Of a stretch of DNA of 8,283 nucleotides, positions 5,928 to 8,283 are shown piece by piece; position 1 is the stretch's first letter; each line of letters begins with the position of its first letter. Below the pieces are notes generated by a model that was not told where the DNA came from, did not search any database, and saw only the letters and a list, made by a program, of their open reading frames with translations. Made by a program: the position numbers and the translations under genes. The DNA is from Candidatus Limnocylindria bacterium (GTDB lineage Bacteria > Chloroflexota > Limnocylindria > QHBO01), in the NCBI GenBank assembly GCA_030146365.1, contig JASLBU010000089.1, positions 1-8,283 of the forward strand, read 5' to 3'.

Positions 5928-6903
5928 CGATCGGGTGCCAGACAGTCTTGATCTCGACGAACTCGCCGATCAGGTAGGGCGACTGCGCGCGGTCGGAGAG
6001 CCAGTCGTAGCCCTCGAGGCCTGCCGACGGCGGGCGCACGAAGCGCTTGACGTTCTCGACCGAGACCTCCTCGAGCTTTGCCGACTCCGCCGGGTCCGCG
6101 CCGAAGGCGTCCAGCGCGTTCACGTCCATGTGGGCCGCGAGGTGGCCGACCAGCTCACGCCGCAGCCCGGTCACGAGGTTGACGACGCCTCCGGGTACGT
6201 CCGACGTCGCTAGCACCTCCGTCAGCGTGACGGCCGGCAGCGGGCGCCGCTCGGACGAGATGACCACCGCCGCGTTGCCCGACACGATGATCGGTGCCAG
6301 ACGGCTCACGAGTCCCAGGAGGGACGACTCCTCGGGTGCGATCATCCCCACGACGCCGGTCGCCTCGGGGACGCTGAAGTTGAAGTACGAGCCCGCGACG
6401 GGGTTGACCGTGCCCACCAGCTGGGGGTACTTGTCCGCCCAGCCGGCGTACCAGACCCAACGATCGATGGACGCGTCGACGAGACGAGCAGCACGAGGCC
6501 GGGTGGTCCCCTCGGCGGCCATCACCTCGGCGACGAACTGGTCGCGGCGGCCCTCCATCAGCTCCGCGATCCGGTACAGGATCTGGGACCGGTTGTACGC
6601 CGTCTTCGAAGCCCATCCGGGATGCGCCTTTCGGGCCGCCCGAACGGCCTCGCGGATGTCCTTGCGGGTCCCGCGGCTCGCATTCGCCAGCAGGCGTCCC
6701 CGCGCGTCGAACACCTCGTAGGCCCGCCCGGACTCTGTGCGCGGAAAGGCGCCGCCGATGTACAGCTTGTACGTCTTGCGCACGGTCAGGCGCTCGGCCG
6801 CCGGCACCGTCCCGTTCGCCGTGGCCGGCGGCTGCGCCGCCGCGCCGCCTGGCGTCGGCCGGGCCTTGCGCGGGGTGGTGGCCGTTCGGGCGCGGGGGCT
6901 CAC
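5920..6903 (-). CDS. Degenerate aldehyde dehydrogenase-family protein lacking the catalytic domain
   Basis: This encodes 327 aa from GTG 6903, against about 480 aa for a full ALDH. A disordered Ala/Pro/Thr-rich N-terminus of about 44 residues precedes an ALDH N-terminal fold: YKLYIGGAFPRTESGR (45-60), AYNRSQILYRIAELMEGRRD (102-121), RWVWYAGWADKYPQL (148-162), ATGVVGMIAPEESSLLGL (181-198) and VPGGVVNLVTG (236-246). PWNFP is replaced by APEES, and the KPxS motif has degenerated to SSERRPLP. After VNALDAFGADPAESAKLEEV (261-280), where the FTGS loop and catalytic Glu would lie, the protein goes straight to a short tail ending ETKTVWHPIG-like (EIKTVWHPIGA). No catalytic Cys (CCAGSR) is present. 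From memory, similar truncated partners accompany full ALDHs in actinobacteria, often near deoC, so this is a conserved pseudoenzyme rather than a fresh frameshift. The GTG start overlaps the upstream ALDH stop by 4 bp (GTGA), implying coupled synthesis and probable association. Confidence 0.85.
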   Translation of the reverse strand: MSPRARTATTPRKARPTPGGAAAQPPATANGTVPAAERLTVRKTYKLYIGGAFPRTESGRAYEVFDARGRLLANASRGTRKDIREAVRAARKAHPGWASKTAYNRSQILYRIAELMEGRRDQFVAEVMAAEGTTRPRAARLVDASIDRWVWYAGWADKYPQLVGTVNPVAGSYFNFSVPEATGVVGMIAPEESSLLGLVSRLAPIIVSGNAAVVISSERRPLPAVTLTEVLATSDVPGGVVNLVTGLRRELVGHLAAHMDVNALDAFGADPAESAKLEEVSVENVKRFVRPPSAGLEGYDWLSDRAQSPYLIGEFVEIKTVWHPIGA

Positions 6904-8283
6904 CGGGTATTGGCCCCGGCGCCGGTACCGCCGTCCCGCAGGTCCATGTAGGCTGCCAGCCCGTGGATGCCGCCCTCGCGTCCGTGGCCGGACTCCTTGT
7001 AGCCGCCGAACGGCGAGGTGGGATCGAACCGGTTGAAGGTGTTCGCCCAGACGACGCCGGCGCGCATGGCGCTCACCATCTTGAAGATGCGGCTGCCCTT
7101 CTCGGTCCACACGCCGGCGGAGAGCCCGTAGGGCGTGTTGTTCGCCTTCTCGATCGCCTCCTCCGGCGTCCGGAACGTCAGCACCGACAGGACCGGGCCG
7201 AAGATCTCCTCCTGCGCGATGCGGTGCGACTGCGAGACGCCGGTGAACAGCGTCGGCCGGAAGAAGAAGCCACGCGTCGGCAGCTCGCAGTCGGGCTGGA
7301 AGATCTCGGCGCCCTCGGCGATGCCGGACTCGACCAGCTCCTGGACCTTGGCCAGCTGGCCGGCCGAGTTGATCGCGCCGACGTCCGTGTTCTTGTCGAG
7401 CGGATCTCCGACGCGAAGGGTCGACAACCTCGCCTTCAGCTTGTCGATGAGCGGCTCATACACGCTCTCCTGGACGAAGAGTCGGGACCCGGCGCAGCAG
7501 ACCTCGCCCTGGTTGAAGTAGATGCCGTTGATGATGCCCTCGATCGCCTGGTCGAGCGGGGCGTCGTCGAACACGATGTTCGCCGCCTTGCCGCCGAGCT
7601 CGAGCGTGGCCTTCTTGTCGGTCCCGGCGATGGCGCGGGCGATCATCTTGCCGACGGCGGTCGAGCCGGTGAAGGCGACCTTGTTCACGTCGGGATGCCT
7701 GACGAGCTCCATGCCGATCTCGCCCGGCCCGGTGATGATGTTCACGACGCCGGGCGGCAGGTCCGCCTGGCGCACGACGTCGGCGAACAGGTAGGCCGTC
7801 AGCGGCGTCGTGCTCGCCGGCTTGAGGACGACGGTGTTGCCGGCCGCCAGCGCCGGCGCGATCTTCCACGCCAGCATGAGCAGCGGGAAGTTCCACGGGA
7901 TGATCTGCCCGGCGACCCCGAGCGGGCGCGGACGGCGGTTGGGGAACGCGTAGGCGAGCTTGTCCGCCCAGCCCGCGTAGTAGAAGAAGTGCGCCGCGGC
8001 CAGCGGCAGGTCGACGTCGCGCGACTCCTTGATCGGCTTGCCGCCGTTGAGCGACTCGAGCACCGCGAACTCGCGCGCGCGCTCCTGCAGCAGCCGCGCG
8101 ATCCGGAACAGGTACTTGGCGCGCTCGGCCGGCCGCAGCGCCGCCCAGCCGTTCTCGAACGCGTGCCGGGCGGCGACGACGGCGGCGTCGACCTCCGCCG
8201 CGCTCGCTTGGCCGACCTCCGCGAGCGGCTCCTCGTCCGCGGGCGAGAGCGTTGTGTAGCGCTCGCTCGGGCTCAGCCACTCG
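6900..8283 (-). CDS. NAD(P)+-dependent aldehyde dehydrogenase, 5' end outside window
   Basis: The frame is open to the window edge; 460 residues are visible and perhaps 20-30 N-terminal residues are missing. Motifs in order: cofactor/catalytic PWNFP (129-133, Asn131), LKPAS (153-157), FTGSTAVGK (204-212), ELGGKAANIVF (228-238, general-base Glu228), and FNQGEVCCAGSR (256-267) with catalytic Cys262. EEIFGPVL follows, then the C-terminal NRFDPTSPFGGYKESGHGREGG. All are intact, so this is an active enzyme oxidising an aldehyde to the carboxylate with NAD(P)+ in the cytosol. The substrate cannot be read from sequence; a deoxyribose- or acetaldehyde-related role is possible because such pairs are often next to deoC, but deoC is not in this window. 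It is the upstream member of a two-gene unit with the truncated ALDH, sharing YYAGWADK and PPGVVNIITG with it, which shows they are paralogues. Confidence 0.95.
   Translation of the reverse strand, partial: EWLSPSERYTTLSPADEEPLAEVGQASAAEVDAAVVAARHAFENGWAALRPAERAKYLFRIARLLQERAREFAVLESLNGGKPIKESRDVDLPLAAAHFFYYAGWADKLAYAFPNRRPRPLGVAGQIIPWNFPLLMLAWKIAPALAAGNTVVLKPASTTPLTAYLFADVVRQADLPPGVVNIITGPGEIGMELVRHPDVNKVAFTGSTAVGKMIARAIAGTDKKATLELGGKAANIVFDDAPLDQAIEGIINGIYFNQGEVCCAGSRLFVQESVYEPLIDKLKARLSTLRVGDPLDKNTDVGAINSAGQLAKVQELVESGIAEGAEIFQPDCELPTRGFFFRPTLFTGVSQSHRIAQEEIFGPVLSVLTFRTPEEAIEKANNTPYGLSAGVWTEKGSRIFKMVSAMRAGVVWANTFNRFDPTSPFGGYKESGHGREGGIHGLAAYMDLRDGGTGAGANTR

Noticed and set aside
5920..6903. 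Frameshifted pseudogene interpretation of the short ALDH
   Set aside because: No remnant of the missing catalytic half follows downstream (corA ends 11 bp away), the frame is clean, and the start is coupled to the upstream gene.
7456..8280. A 274-codon minus-strand frame
   Set aside because: It is an out-of-frame shadow of the intact aldehyde dehydrogenase, rich in Arg and Ala.

Overview
The window is very GC-rich, densely coded bacterial chromosome with strong G/C bias at third codon positions, frequent GTG starts and 4-bp GTGA gene overlaps. Gene content and protein style (PolX with a PHP domain, tandem aldehyde dehydrogenases with a degenerate second copy, a zinc-ribbon DNA methylase) point to a high-GC Actinomycetota or Chloroflexota-type organism. 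This is an inference from style; no rRNA or other marker gene is present. I see no transposase, integrase, tRNA, rRNA, CRISPR array or phage gene.

Layout, left to right. (1) 1-2211, minus strand: a two-gene unit. A TPR protein with an unassigned middle domain and a very acidic tail (2211-1378) is followed 6 bp later by an adenine-methylase-like protein with a zinc ribbon (1371 to beyond base 1). Its motif I is recognisable, but the catalytic DPPY position reads GAPPP. A good sigma-A-like promoter (TTGACA, 17 bp, TACAAG) lies upstream at 2273-2301, inside overlapping inverted repeats. (2) 2323-4847, minus strand: PolX (DNA polymerase X plus PHP exonuclease, apparently intact), whose stop overlaps by 4 bp the GTG start of a polytopic membrane protein of unknown function. 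(3) 4848-4879: a short divergent intergenic region with a perfect 9-bp inverted repeat. On the polX side it gives a TAGAAT box 6 nt before the ATG, the layout of a leaderless transcript. (4) 4880-5908, plus strand: a CorA-type divalent cation transporter, the only plus-strand gene. (5) 5920-8283, minus strand: two aldehyde dehydrogenase genes overlapping by GTGA. The upstream one (5' end outside the window) has all catalytic residues. The downstream one (327 aa) keeps a cofactor-domain-like region but lacks the catalytic Cys domain.

How the genes work together: the ALDH pair is probably one oxidising enzyme plus a non-catalytic paralogue. PolX is a repair polymerase/nuclease co-transcribed with an unknown membrane protein. 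The TPR/methylase-like pair is the most unusual part: a translationally close pair of a scaffold-like acidic protein and a DNA-methylase fold that has probably lost catalysis. No gene-free stretch exceeds about 111 bp, and all intergenic regions are described.
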